This document shows positions 1-8,000 of a stretch of DNA of 9,468 nt, in pieces. The stretch spans positions 1 to 9,468 of the forward strand of contig JAGLDW010000582.1 of the NCBI GenBank assembly GCA_023145395.1. Reading direction: 5' to 3'. Made by a program: the position numbers and the translations under genes. Within the stretch, counting starts at the first letter, position 1, and each line of letters opens with the position of its first letter. The notes beneath the pieces were generated by a model. It made no database searches. It worked only from the letters and a program-made list of their open reading frames with translations, and was not told the DNA's origin. This DNA is from Lentisphaeria bacterium (GTDB taxonomy: Bacteria; Verrucomicrobiota; Lentisphaeria; Oligosphaerales; Lenti-02).

Positions 1-678
1 GACCATCGCTACTATGCCGTGAGCGTGGCGCCGAAGAGCGGTGCTCCTTCGTGCGTTCACCTGCTGGACCTGGAAAGCGGCCAGTGGCGACTGCTCCTGG
101 ACAAGCCCGGCTACCATGCGAAGCACGAGCAGTTCTCCCGCGACGGACGCAACTGTGTGTTGATCCAGCTCAACCAAGTCCCAGACGTCAAGAAAGTGCT
201 GCTGGGCGAGCTGCCGCTGGATGGTCCCGCGCGGTTGTTCCCCGCAGACCGTCCGCACACGCCGCGGCCGACGGGGCACGAAGCGTGGGTCGGCACGACT
301 GGGCGTGTCTTCTTCTCGACCGCCTCCGATCCGGACAGCATCGGCAACATCTGGACCGCGCAAGTCGGTGAAGACGGAGCCGCGCTAGTGTTTGCGGACA
401 AGCAACGTTTCGGCCATGTCAGCGTGTCGCGCTGCGGGCGCTACTGGATCGGCGATACGGGCACGGAAGGTGTCCCGATCACGATCGGCAGCTTCGCCTC
501 CGGCAACTGCCGCCGCGCCGTGTTCAGTCGTACCGTCTACGACGGGCAACAGTGGGCACACGCACACCCCTATCTCACTGCGGACAACCGTTGGCTGATC
601 TTCAGCGCCCGACGCAACGGGCATCCCCAAGTCTATGGCGCCCTGCTAGCAGAAGGGTGGCTGCAAGAACTCGGCTGA
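1..678 (+). CDS. Oligogalacturonate lyase-like (PL22-type) beta-propeller protein, 3' part
   Basis: The reading frame is open from base 1 to the TGA at 676-678, so the start lies outside the window and the GTG at 19 is just an internal valine. The 225 visible residues are repeated propeller blades of the TolB/WD40-like type. The metal site known from PL22 oligogalacturonate lyase (one His plus a Q-x2-H-x-H cluster binding Mn) can be traced: a GH at 412-417 opening one blade, and QWAHAH at 550-567. A further His in KHEQFSRDG (near 124-150) may match the family's proposed catalytic-base region, which is inference. PL22 enzymes act on short unsaturated or saturated galacturonate oligomers, usually inside the cell. 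Many PVC paralogues share this fold with unknown substrates, so the family is well supported but pectin specificity is not. It is followed by a SUMF1-domain gene on the same strand after about 110 bases. Confidence 0.8.
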   Translation, partial: DHRYYAVSVAPKSGAPSCVHLLDLESGQWRLLLDKPGYHAKHEQFSRDGRNCVLIQLNQVPDVKKVLLGELPLDGPARLFPADRPHTPRPTGHEAWVGTTGRVFFSTASDPDSIGNIWTAQVGEDGAALVFADKQRFGHVSVSRCGRYWIGDTGTEGVPITIGSFASGNCRRAVFSRTVYDGQQWAHAHPYLTADNRWLIFSARRNGHPQVYGALLAEGWLQELG

Positions 679-744
679 TCTGCTAGCATCAACGATCATG
701 GCGACCATCGACAAGCCGTCCTCCTGGGGTCCGTGGGCTTCATA

Positions 745-767
745 TCGAGAGATTTTCTTGGCAGTTC
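745..767 (+). repeat. Left copy of an imperfect direct repeat bracketing the SUMF1 gene
   Basis: TCGAGAGATT, then TTC, then TTGGCAGTT and one base plus GG. The same two blocks (10 and 9 identical bases) recur at 1919-1941 with a single A between them. The block includes TTGGCA at 758-763, a fair -35-like hexamer, but no good -10 follows at 16-18 bases, so a promoter role is only a possibility. Confidence 0.5.
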
Positions 768-770
768 GGT

Positions 771-780
771 GGAGCGGGAG
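771..780 (+). promoter_or_regulatory. Candidate ribosome binding site for the GTG start at 791
   Basis: GGAGCGGGAG is purine-rich and ends 10 bases before GTG 791. The upstream in-frame ATG at 698 has no Shine-Dalgarno-like sequence before it. A third possible start, ATG 881, has only a weak AGG six bases upstream. This site is why 791 was preferred. Confidence 0.4.
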
Positions 781-790
781 ATACACGATT

Positions 791-1903
791 GTGACTAAAG
801 GCATCCAGGTCGAGAAATGTGCACGCGGGGCACTTCCCAAGCTGTTGGGCGGAGCCTGTGCCCCGCGTTTCAGGCTGCGCATGATACTGGCCTTCGCCGC
901 GCTGATTCTTGCCGCCGTCGGCTATGGGCCCCTTGCACGGGAAATCCAGTTCAGGAGACAGGTGCGCGTCTTCACGCATGCCGTGAACGAGAAACGACTC
1001 GGAGAGGCTCTCGATTTGGCCGAGGGGATCAAGGAACGCCACCTGCCCGCAAGAGAGATGCTCGCCGGACACACGCCAACGCTCGCATCGCATCCCAAAA
1101 CCAGCGGCACGTTTTTCAAAAAGGCGCTGAACTCCGTCTGGAAGGGTGTGCGTGACCGGCACGCGGCGCTGACGGACCCAACTGCAGGCAATGTGCTTGG
1201 CATGGAGTTTGTGAAGGTTGATGCGGGAAGTTTTCAAATGGGATCGACGGATGGGAACTCGGACGAAATGCCGGTGCACCAAGTGCAGATATCGCATCCA
1301 TTCTGGATGGGGAAATACGAAGTGACACAGAAGGAATACGAGGCGCTGACAGAGGAGAATCCAAGCCATTGGGAGGGGGATCTCCACCCGGTGGAGCGTT
1401 TGTCCTGGAACACTGCCGTGACTTTCTGCAAAGAGCTGACCAAAGCCGAACGAAAAGCTGGCCGATTGCCTGTTGGGTATGAGTATCGCCTGCCAACGGA
1501 GGCGGAATGGGAGTACGCGGCTCGAGGTGGCTCGAAATCGCAGGCGACGAAGTATGCCGGCTCGGACGACTTGGATGAAGTGGGATGGTACAGTTCGAAC
1601 ACCTTGAGGGAGTCGCATCCGGTGGGAGAAAAGAAGGCGAACGAGCTTGGCATCCACGACCTGTCGGGGAACGTCCGGGAGTGGTGTCTGGATTTCTACG
1701 GCAACAAGTACTACGGCGAGTCCCCGGAGTCCGAGGCGTATGGCCCGTCGGCGGGGGCGAACCGTGTGACTCGGGGCGGCGACTGGTTCTGCGGTAGAGA
1801 CTACTGCCGCGTTGCGGACCGTAGCAACTGCGGACAATCGGCCGGATGGCGTTTTCTCGGCTTCCGCGTGGTCCTGGCAGTCCCTCCACCCAAGCCTCAA
1901 TGA
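791..1903 (+). CDS. Membrane-anchored SUMF1/FGE-sulfatase domain protein (formylglycine-generating enzyme-like)
   Basis: A 370-residue protein from GTG 791. A hydrophobic segment at about residues 31-48 (MILAFAALILAAVGYG), preceded by RFRLR, should act as a membrane anchor. A charged, helical linker follows to about 130, then a SUMF1 domain at about 134-364. Family motifs are clear: FVKVDAGSFQMGS (about 140-152), RLPTEAEWEYAARGG (about 233-247), LSGNVREWC (about 291-299), RGGDWFCGRDYC (about 328-339) and a final GFRVV. Cys334 and Cys339 sit in the C-x4-C spacing of the copper-binding pair of true formylglycine-generating enzymes. However, the following RYRVAAR-like stretch is shortened to RVADR, as in SUMF1 relatives with other roles. 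It may oxidise a sulfatase cysteine, or be a non-FGE relative such as a sensing or scaffolding domain. No sulfatase gene is in the window. Start alternatives are ATG 698 (no ribosome site) and ATG 881 (just before the anchor). Confidence 0.8.
   Translation: MTKGIQVEKCARGALPKLLGGACAPRFRLRMILAFAALILAAVGYGPLAREIQFRRQVRVFTHAVNEKRLGEALDLAEGIKERHLPAREMLAGHTPTLASHPKTSGTFFKKALNSVWKGVRDRHAALTDPTAGNVLGMEFVKVDAGSFQMGSTDGNSDEMPVHQVQISHPFWMGKYEVTQKEYEALTEENPSHWEGDLHPVERLSWNTAVTFCKELTKAERKAGRLPVGYEYRLPTEAEWEYAARGGSKSQATKYAGSDDLDEVGWYSSNTLRESHPVGEKKANELGIHDLSGNVREWCLDFYGNKYYGESPESEAYGPSAGANRVTRGGDWFCGRDYCRVADRSNCGQSAGWRFLGFRVVLAVPPPKPQ
823..868 (+). repeat. Nested perfect hairpin near the start of the SUMF1 gene
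   Basis: ACGCGGGGCAC (823-833) is the exact reverse complement of GTGCCCCGCGT (858-868). Inside the loop, CCCAA (836-840) and TTGGG (845-849) form a second perfect stem around GCTG. The structure ends 12 bases before ATG 881. It lies in coding sequence if translation starts at 698 or 791, and in the leader if it starts at 881. It has no following T-tract, so it is not a standard terminator. Confidence 0.6.
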
Positions 1904-1923
1904 GGCCTTCCTCGAGTGTCGAG
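1894..1923. terminator. Weak inverted repeats in the convergent gap, possible bidirectional terminator
   Basis: Two short stems lie where the converging genes meet: GCCTC-aat-GAGGC (1894-1906 with a three-base loop, spanning the TGA at 1901) and CTCGA-gtg-TCGAG (1911-1923). Neither has a run of T on either strand, so this is only a positional candidate. Confidence 0.25.
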
Positions 1924-1941
1924 AGATTATTGGCAGTTGGG
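1919..1941 (+). repeat. Right copy of the imperfect direct repeat bracketing the SUMF1 gene
   Basis: TCGAGAGATT, A, TTGGCAGTT, GGG. It matches 745-767 in 19 consecutive aligned bases apart from a 3-versus-1 base spacer. It sits exactly in the gap between the two convergent genes, about 1.17 kb from the left copy. Confidence 0.5.
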
Positions 1942-4794
1942 CTAGCGCCGCAGGGGGGTGTCTGCTTCGGTGATGATGGTGACGCTGGCTCTGGGGCGAA
2001 CATCTCCCGACTGACAGTGGAAGACGATCTCGTTCGCGCCCGCCTCGAGGCTTGGCAAGTCACCTTGCGGGTGCACCTCGGCCAGAAGCTCTCGCTTGGG
2101 ACCATAGAGCTTGCAGTCGTCGGGCCCGTATAGCTCCAAATAGCATCCGCTCTCGATGTCCACCGGGAATACAACCGTCTGTCCGCCCACTGTGATGCTG
2201 GGATGTGTGATAATATTCTTGACTAGAGGCAGTGCTTTGATGGCGCTCAGGTAGCAGGTCACAGTCGTATTCTGGGGCACGTTGTTGTACCAGAGGCCGA
2301 GTCGCCCGGCGAATTTGAAGGGGAACACTTCGCTGTACTGTTTGTAGAGGCTGCGTCCATAGGGCCAGGAGCTGTCCTCGTAGCGACCGGATTCCGGCTC
2401 GATAAGCTCGAAATACCGCCAGCCAGTGAAATCGACCAACACGTAGTGATCGCAGTCGGTGGTGTCGCGGTCCGTGGCGCTGCCCAGGCGAAAATTCAGC
2501 AGTTCCCCTTGTCCGTCCCCATGGATCCAGACGCCCATGGCTTGATGTTCGCTGAGATCTAGGGGAGGGGAGAAATGTTTTCCGAGACGGACCCAGGATG
2601 CTGCTTGTTTCCGGTAGTCCCGCTCGGCATGGTCCCAAAGCGAGAATTCGTCGTCCGGCGCCGACGAGTTCACCCCCTCGCAGCTCCCCGCGTTGGTGGC
2701 GGTCCAGCAACCACTGTGCTCGCCCACCTTGACCTGCGCGGAAGAGGGCTGGATCCCGGCGGACATTCCCGGTGCGGCCGCTGGATAGGAGTAGATCTTG
2801 CCGCTGTTCAGAATGACCTCGGTCACTCCGCAATCTCCAAGTTCTCCCGCTTCCTCGAAATCGGCCAGAACCACATTTCCGGGAGCATCATAGGGTGCCG
2901 CCGACATCAGAGCCTGGATCCGCAGCTTGAGCGGCTGGGCTCCAAAACGGTTCTCCGCCTGCCAGGCATTCGTGTTGCCACCCACATCCTCGACCTTGTG
3001 CCGAAGGTATTGCCGAGGGCGCAACTCCCACTCTCCGTCGGCTGCCTGCGAGAGGGCGAACTCCGCCCCCAGTTCCCGCAGCCTCGCCTTCACGGATTCG
3101 GGAAAATACTTTTCACGACGCAGGGTCTCGTAGTTCTTGATGATCGGCGCCACTTGGCGCAGCCAAGGCTCCTTGGCGTACATCTCGGGCGTGAGCTGTT
3201 GCAGCGAATACCCGGAGTCCGTGCCCAGTCCCTTGCCCCACATGTACTCAATGTCGTCGTCAAAGGTCACGTCGCGCTCGTGTCCTTCCCAAGCCCAGGC
3301 ACGTGTCCAGCCCAGGTGCCGCGGCATGAAGATGCGTCGACAGTTTTCGTTGGATTTGCAGTGAAGATCAATGAATGTCTTGTGCCCACGGGAGGTGCGG
3401 TCCCATGCTTGCATGCGCGAGCGCAGGAACCAGAGATGATGGTGGAACGTGGCCATCTCCATCATGATGGGGCGGTTGAAGTTCTTGTGGACTTCGAAGG
3501 CGAACTTGGTTCCGTAGTGCCAGCGGTTCTCCTCCCCCCCGATCACGTGGGCGCCATCCAGTCCGTCCAGATAGGTGAAGTCAAAGCCGCATTCGTTGAT
3601 CACCGTGGCAATGCGCTTCGCCACTTCGTCAAACAGTGTGGAATCGCCGTCGGGCAGGAAGCATCCCCAGCATTCCTTGAGGTGGTGCGCCTTCGCCCCT
3701 TTGGCGTGTGCCGTCGCCCGCGTGCCAAGTGCACCACGCTGGCAGCCGGTCACCGCGTAGGGGGGGGAGTCGTTGACGACTGCGTACTGGATCAGTTCAT
3801 CGTCGATCTGCAGCACCATGCTGCGCCGGACGTAGTAGCTGACGTGTTTCGGCAGATCGGAGGTCGATTCGACCAGAGGCACGATGCTGTGTTCGGCGTC
3901 CAGGTTCGCCGCCAGCGTGTAGCTGCGTTCCTTGGCCAGCCGCGGGTCGGGAACCGGGGTCGCCCAGTCGCATTTCTTGTTGATCGAGAACGACATGGTG
4001 TGCAAACCCGCCAGAATCCCGGCGTCATGGAGCTTGTCCGTGACTGCCTTGACACTCTGGCGACCCTTTGGATACATGTGAGGGAAGGGCTGGTAGTCGC
4101 CGTAGTTCAGGCAGCCAATGAAGTCGATCTGGGTGAAGTTGAGAGCTTGGCAGAAGGCAATCCACTCATCCACCGTCTCTTCCGTGGGAGCGCCGAGGAG
4201 ATAGCTGCCGTAGGTCAACTCGCTGTCCATGGCCCACGGGCCGCCGAGAGGGGAATGGGGGACTCCCGGTGCAGTCGCCACCATCTCCTTCAATGCATCC
4301 CGCATTTCGTGGTAGGCGCAGGCCACTAGCCCGGCCTGCGCGCCGACAAAGCCAAATCGTCGATAGCAGGCTGCCCAGAGATGCTGCTGTGGCCCCGGGA
4401 GTTCCTCCACATTGGTCTGCAGATTGAGTGCTAGCGTGCCGGCGGAGAACGGCTCGTCGGCGATCACGCGTAGGGAGGTGGGCAGATTGACGAACACCAG
4501 CTCGTCGATGTCACCAGTCACCGCCAGCACCTCGAAGACAAAATGCCGCGGCTGCACGTCAACCCGGACCGTGGCCGTGGCATTGGCAGCGGCAAAGGTG
4601 AGGGCGAGTTCGTTTCCGGCTTGGGTCACGGAACTCGTCTCGTATTCACGGTCCCCAAGCTTGACTCGGGCGCAGCAGGGTGGCGGCCCTTTTGCGATAT
4701 GGTCCGTCCCGCTGGCCTTGTCGAGGAAGTGCAAATTGCGTCCGTCGTCGCCGATGACGTATTTCACAAAACGGTTTTCAAACGTGACGGGCAT
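1942..4794 (-). CDS. Large TIM-barrel glycosidase-like protein of unassigned family
   Basis: A 950-residue protein with no signal peptide visible, so probably cytoplasmic. Residues 1 to about 165 form a beta-rich N-domain opening FENRFVKYVIGDDGRNLHF, like the super-sandwich domains before barrels in GH36/GH31-type enzymes. A barrel follows at about 190-545: NFTQIDFIGCLNYGD, then YPKGRQSVKAVTDKLHDAGI with GLHTMSF, GFDFTYLDGLDG (Asp410 and Asp413), and MMEMATFHHH (Glu446). The acidic residues at these strand ends are the best catalytic candidates, but that is inference. An insert at about 325-375 reads IDDELIQY, then GCQRGALGTRATAH. From about 640 to 855 there is a beta-sandwich with a run (LNFRLGSATDRDT, VDFTGWRYFEL) like carbohydrate-binding modules, then a short beta domain to the end. 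Start: ATG 4794 has GGGGGA upstream; TTG 4809 is in frame but overlaps that site. I do not recognise a specific family. Confidence 0.75.
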   Translation of the reverse strand: MPVTFENRFVKYVIGDDGRNLHFLDKASGTDHIAKGPPPCCARVKLGDREYETSSVTQAGNELALTFAAANATATVRVDVQPRHFVFEVLAVTGDIDELVFVNLPTSLRVIADEPFSAGTLALNLQTNVEELPGPQQHLWAACYRRFGFVGAQAGLVACAYHEMRDALKEMVATAPGVPHSPLGGPWAMDSELTYGSYLLGAPTEETVDEWIAFCQALNFTQIDFIGCLNYGDYQPFPHMYPKGRQSVKAVTDKLHDAGILAGLHTMSFSINKKCDWATPVPDPRLAKERSYTLAANLDAEHSIVPLVESTSDLPKHVSYYVRRSMVLQIDDELIQYAVVNDSPPYAVTGCQRGALGTRATAHAKGAKAHHLKECWGCFLPDGDSTLFDEVAKRIATVINECGFDFTYLDGLDGAHVIGGEENRWHYGTKFAFEVHKNFNRPIMMEMATFHHHLWFLRSRMQAWDRTSRGHKTFIDLHCKSNENCRRIFMPRHLGWTRAWAWEGHERDVTFDDDIEYMWGKGLGTDSGYSLQQLTPEMYAKEPWLRQVAPIIKNYETLRREKYFPESVKARLRELGAEFALSQAADGEWELRPRQYLRHKVEDVGGNTNAWQAENRFGAQPLKLRIQALMSAAPYDAPGNVVLADFEEAGELGDCGVTEVILNSGKIYSYPAAAPGMSAGIQPSSAQVKVGEHSGCWTATNAGSCEGVNSSAPDDEFSLWDHAERDYRKQAASWVRLGKHFSPPLDLSEHQAMGVWIHGDGQGELLNFRLGSATDRDTTDCDHYVLVDFTGWRYFELIEPESGRYEDSSWPYGRSLYKQYSEVFPFKFAGRLGLWYNNVPQNTTVTCYLSAIKALPLVKNIITHPSITVGGQTVVFPVDIESGCYLELYGPDDCKLYGPKRELLAEVHPQGDLPSLEAGANEIVFHCQSGDVRPRASVTIITEADTPLRR

Positions 4795-4800
4795 GCCAAG

Positions 4801-4807
4801 ATCCCCC
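4801..4807 (-). promoter_or_regulatory. Ribosome binding site deciding the start of the barrel protein gene
   Basis: On the minus strand GGGGGAT ends six bases before ATG 4794 (eight bases from the last G). This G-run makes ATG 4794 a better start than TTG 4809, which lies at the 5' end of the same site. Confidence 0.5.
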
Positions 4808-4867
4808 AAGTTTCAGAGTTGAACGCCTCACTGCAAGACAGGTCAGAACTCCGGATTCTTTTTCTAT

Positions 4868-4892
4868 CACAGAGGGCACAGAGATCACAGAG
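4868..4892. repeat. Three CACAGAG units at exact 9-base period
   Basis: CACAGAG occurs at 4868-4874, 4877-4883 and 4886-4892, separated by GG/GC- or AT-type dinucleotides. From memory, strings of this kind (CACAGAG-rich, reading as HRGHRDHRE or SQRAQRSQR in spurious frames) recur between genes in PVC and other environmental genomes. It is read here as one dispersed intergenic element rather than as coding. Confidence 0.6.
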
Positions 4893-4949
4893 AAAGGAAC
4901 TTGATCATGAGGTGTTTGAAGATTGTGAAAACGCCCGTGCGTTCCTTCG

Positions 4950-4963
4950 CCTCCGGCCGGAGG
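4950..4963. repeat. 14-base perfect palindrome in the gap between the two minus-strand genes
   Basis: CCTCCGGCCGGAGG is its own reverse complement. It lies about 40 bases after the stop of the lyase gene (minus strand) and could fold as a short GC-rich hairpin. No T-tract follows, so a terminator role is only possible. It may belong to the same repeat unit as the CACAGAG tandem. Confidence 0.45.
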
Positions 4964-5001
4964 TGTCTGATTGATGACCGATCACCTATCACGCGGCGGG
5001 T

Positions 5002-8000
5002 CTAGCGTGCAGCATGGTATTCCTGGGTTCGCAGGACTCGGAAACGGTCTCCGGCAGAGAGTTCCACGATGGAGAACGTCGTGCCTTGCTTGGGAGTGAT
5101 GGGTTTGGTGGATATCACATCAAACCGTTCCTTCCAGGTCACCTGCTTGATCAGCCCCCAGTCGTCCCCATCGTCACTCAACAGGGATCTGCCCTGGAAA
5201 TAATGGGTTGCCCCGAAACGCCCGGCGCGGTCCAGGGGAACCGAGTTGACGATGAAGCCCGGTTTCGGGCTGGTGGCAGCCACCTTGCCTTTGGCCATGA
5301 CCAGAGAGGCTGTGTCCAGATGAATGACGAACAGATCGCCCGCCTTCGACACGTGACTGATCCGGAAGGGGCTGCGTCGGCTCCAGGCTGGATTTGCGAA
5401 GTCCGCAATCAATCCGCGCAGTTCTTCTCCCACCGGCAGTGAGGCGCGGGTATGGATCCGCCTGTTTTCCAGATCCACACGTTCGACAACGCCTTCCCAT
5501 TCGGCCGCCTTGCCATCCCCGGAGAAGCGGAAATCACCGACTTCCAAATGTCCATTTCCATGCAGGATGGCTCGTTTCACGCTCCCGGTCCGGTCCATCT
5601 GCACAACCCCAAAACGACCGGCAAAGCGGATGTCGTACTGGGGTTGGCCTTTTGCCCGTCGCCAGTTCCCTGCGGATGCCGGGCGGATTGCGTCAAAAAC
5701 CAAATCCGTGCTTCCATTTGCCAGGTGCACACCCAGCGCCACCACTTCTTCCTCTGCCTTTTGGTCCGTAGTCTGAAGTCGCTCGATGCTCTCTACCGCC
5801 GGCGTGCCTTCGAAGGGCTCGACAACGGCTGCGAAGGCAGATGACAACTCCGCCCGGCCTTGGCTTTTCCTGCGTGATATGACGTAGGTGGAGTCGCCGC
5901 CAATCGTGCCCTTTGCACGGGCTGCGATCAGTTGGGTTCCTGCCTGTGGCAGCAGGCTCAGACGCACTCCAAGTTTCTGCCGCAGAGCCAATCGCCCCAC
6001 CTTGTCCGGTTTTTCCAGACCAAGACATTTGAGCCCGAAGAAACACCCGCTGCTCTCCGCATCTTTCCCGACAACTGTGAAGCGGATCTTGTGTGTGCCG
6101 GCCCGCAGCTCTTTCGTGCCGAGAACGATGGGTGTGGTGTGGTATCTGGTGGGACTGTAGTTGTTGAGTGGTTCCGCCAGTTCTTCCCCGTCCACGGACG
6201 CCTGGACAATGCCATAGCGAGCGTGCTTCACCATAACCGCGACGATGGCATAGCGCCCCGCTGTTTCAACAGGGAGGTTGTACTCCACGAAGTCGCCCGG
6301 TTCTTCGCCGCGATAGAAATGAACTCCCGTCTGCAGCACATTGGCATAGCGTCCGTTGCTTTCGCCGGCGATGGCGGGACCCGGATAGGACAGGGTCGCC
6401 ATGGCATGACGTTCCCCCACCTGCCACTCGAAGGCGCAGGCACCGTCCGCGGGAGCGCGTTGGAGGTGATGAAGAAAGCCGTAGCCATTGCCCGGGGGCG
6501 CGCTCCAGTAGAAGCCTGCCTTCACCCCGGTGAGCCAGCCATCGCGCTGCACTTTCTTCCACCATTCATACTGGGGTCCCGCCAGCGAACCGCTTAGTTC
6601 TGGTTCCGGAAGGACAATTCCGTCCGTCTTGTTCATCTCGCCGTAGAAATGCCAGTTGTAGTCATGCGTCTGCCCGCCGCGGACCCGGAAGATGTCCAGG
6701 AAGTAGCGTTTCCCGGGACCGGCCTCCACCAGCGCGACGGTTCGCCGATACATGCTGACCTTTTCCGACGAGTAGCACTGCGGGTTGTCGGCGCTCATCA
6801 CCTCGAAACCCGGCGCCTCGATCCAGTACTCGAGATCTCCGCCCGAACCATCGCCCTGGAGCTGATTCCTCTCATTGACAACCACGAGATTGTGGGATCC
6901 GGTGGCATGTGTCCAGCCACAGCGGAAATGTGCCCACAGATAACCTGGATCATAGGTGATTTCCTTGCCCAGAGAGAAGAAGTTCACGTTCATTTCGTCC
7001 GCTGTGCCATGATTGTTTGTCGGGCCCCAGCGGAGCAGCGCCGCGTCCTGCCCCAATCCTCCGCTCCGTAGGATGCCGATACCGCGACCGTAGGGGAGCA
7101 ACGTGTTGCGATCCGGCACTGCCAGAGCAGCGGATTTCTCGCTGATCTGTTCCGCATCAGGAGGTGGCACGGCATTGTAGACTAGCCAGCGGCGCAAGTC
7201 CTTGCCGGTCTTGCTCCGAGCCGCATCCACGTCTCCCACGTAGGATGCAAGCATCTGCATGTAGGTCTGTCGGTCATGTTTGGTGCCCGATCTTGCCGCC
7301 AGATATTCCAGTCGGCGCTGGATGTGGGGATTTGGGCGTTGCCGGTCGCCGAGTGTCACCGTGCTGACGTCGGGGCCGGTGTCTCCCAGGGGAGGGACGT
7401 GTCCAGCACAGTCTGTGTCCAAGTCGGACCGGAGCATGGCGAGGCGCAACTTGGGATGGTCGTACAGGTTGATGCCTGCCGGATAGTCCGGGCTGCGCCA
7501 GTTCCGCAGCATCTCCGCGTGGTGACAGTACAGCTCAATGGCATGCGAGCTGTACATCAAAGCGGTTTCCGTGTATTGGCCATCCCGGTCGATGGTGTTC
7601 TCGAGAAAATTGAAAATGCTGAGTTCGCAGGTGAGGTCATAGGTCACGTAGTCGTCCAAGCCGAGCAACCTCCCACAGGCGAGGACGCCCTGCAGGTAGT
7701 CGCAAAAGCCATTGTGGAGCGCTTTGCGGGGAGAGTAGTCCGTCATCTCGTCAAAACAGTAGTCACCACCATTGCGGATGATGTTCTGCTCCGTGTTTTC
7801 TCGTCGGGTTCCCTTGCCGGTCACCGAAACAAGCTCCCATTCCGGGCTGTGATAGAGCAAATCATAGGCATCTGCCAGCCAGATCAGCATGCGGGCCACC
7901 TGGTAGTAGGGGCGATCCAGGCGGCCGCCTCGGGTGGGGTTGTCGCTGGGATACCATTCGGGACCCTTGGTGCAGGTTGGGTAGGTGACCGCCAGTTGAT

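Noticed and set aside
679..790. N-terminal extension of the SUMF1 protein starting at ATG 698
   Set aside because: No ribosome site precedes it, the encoded residues look unstructured, and the stretch contains one copy of the flanking direct repeat. It is kept only as an alternative.
740..1900. Long minus-strand reading frame opposite the SUMF1 gene
   Set aside because: It mirrors the codons of a gene with unmistakable SUMF1 motifs and shows no motif or start signal of its own.
2575..4329. Long plus-strand reading frame (584 codons) opposite the barrel protein
   Set aside because: Its composition is that of an antisense translation, rich in Arg, Val, His and Leu with no domain. The minus-strand frame has clear barrel motifs.
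4543..4974. Plus-strand frame across the gap between the two minus-strand genes
   Set aside because: It overlaps the start of the barrel gene in antisense and the CACAGAG tandem, whose translation (SQRAQRSQR) is a known kind of repeat artefact.
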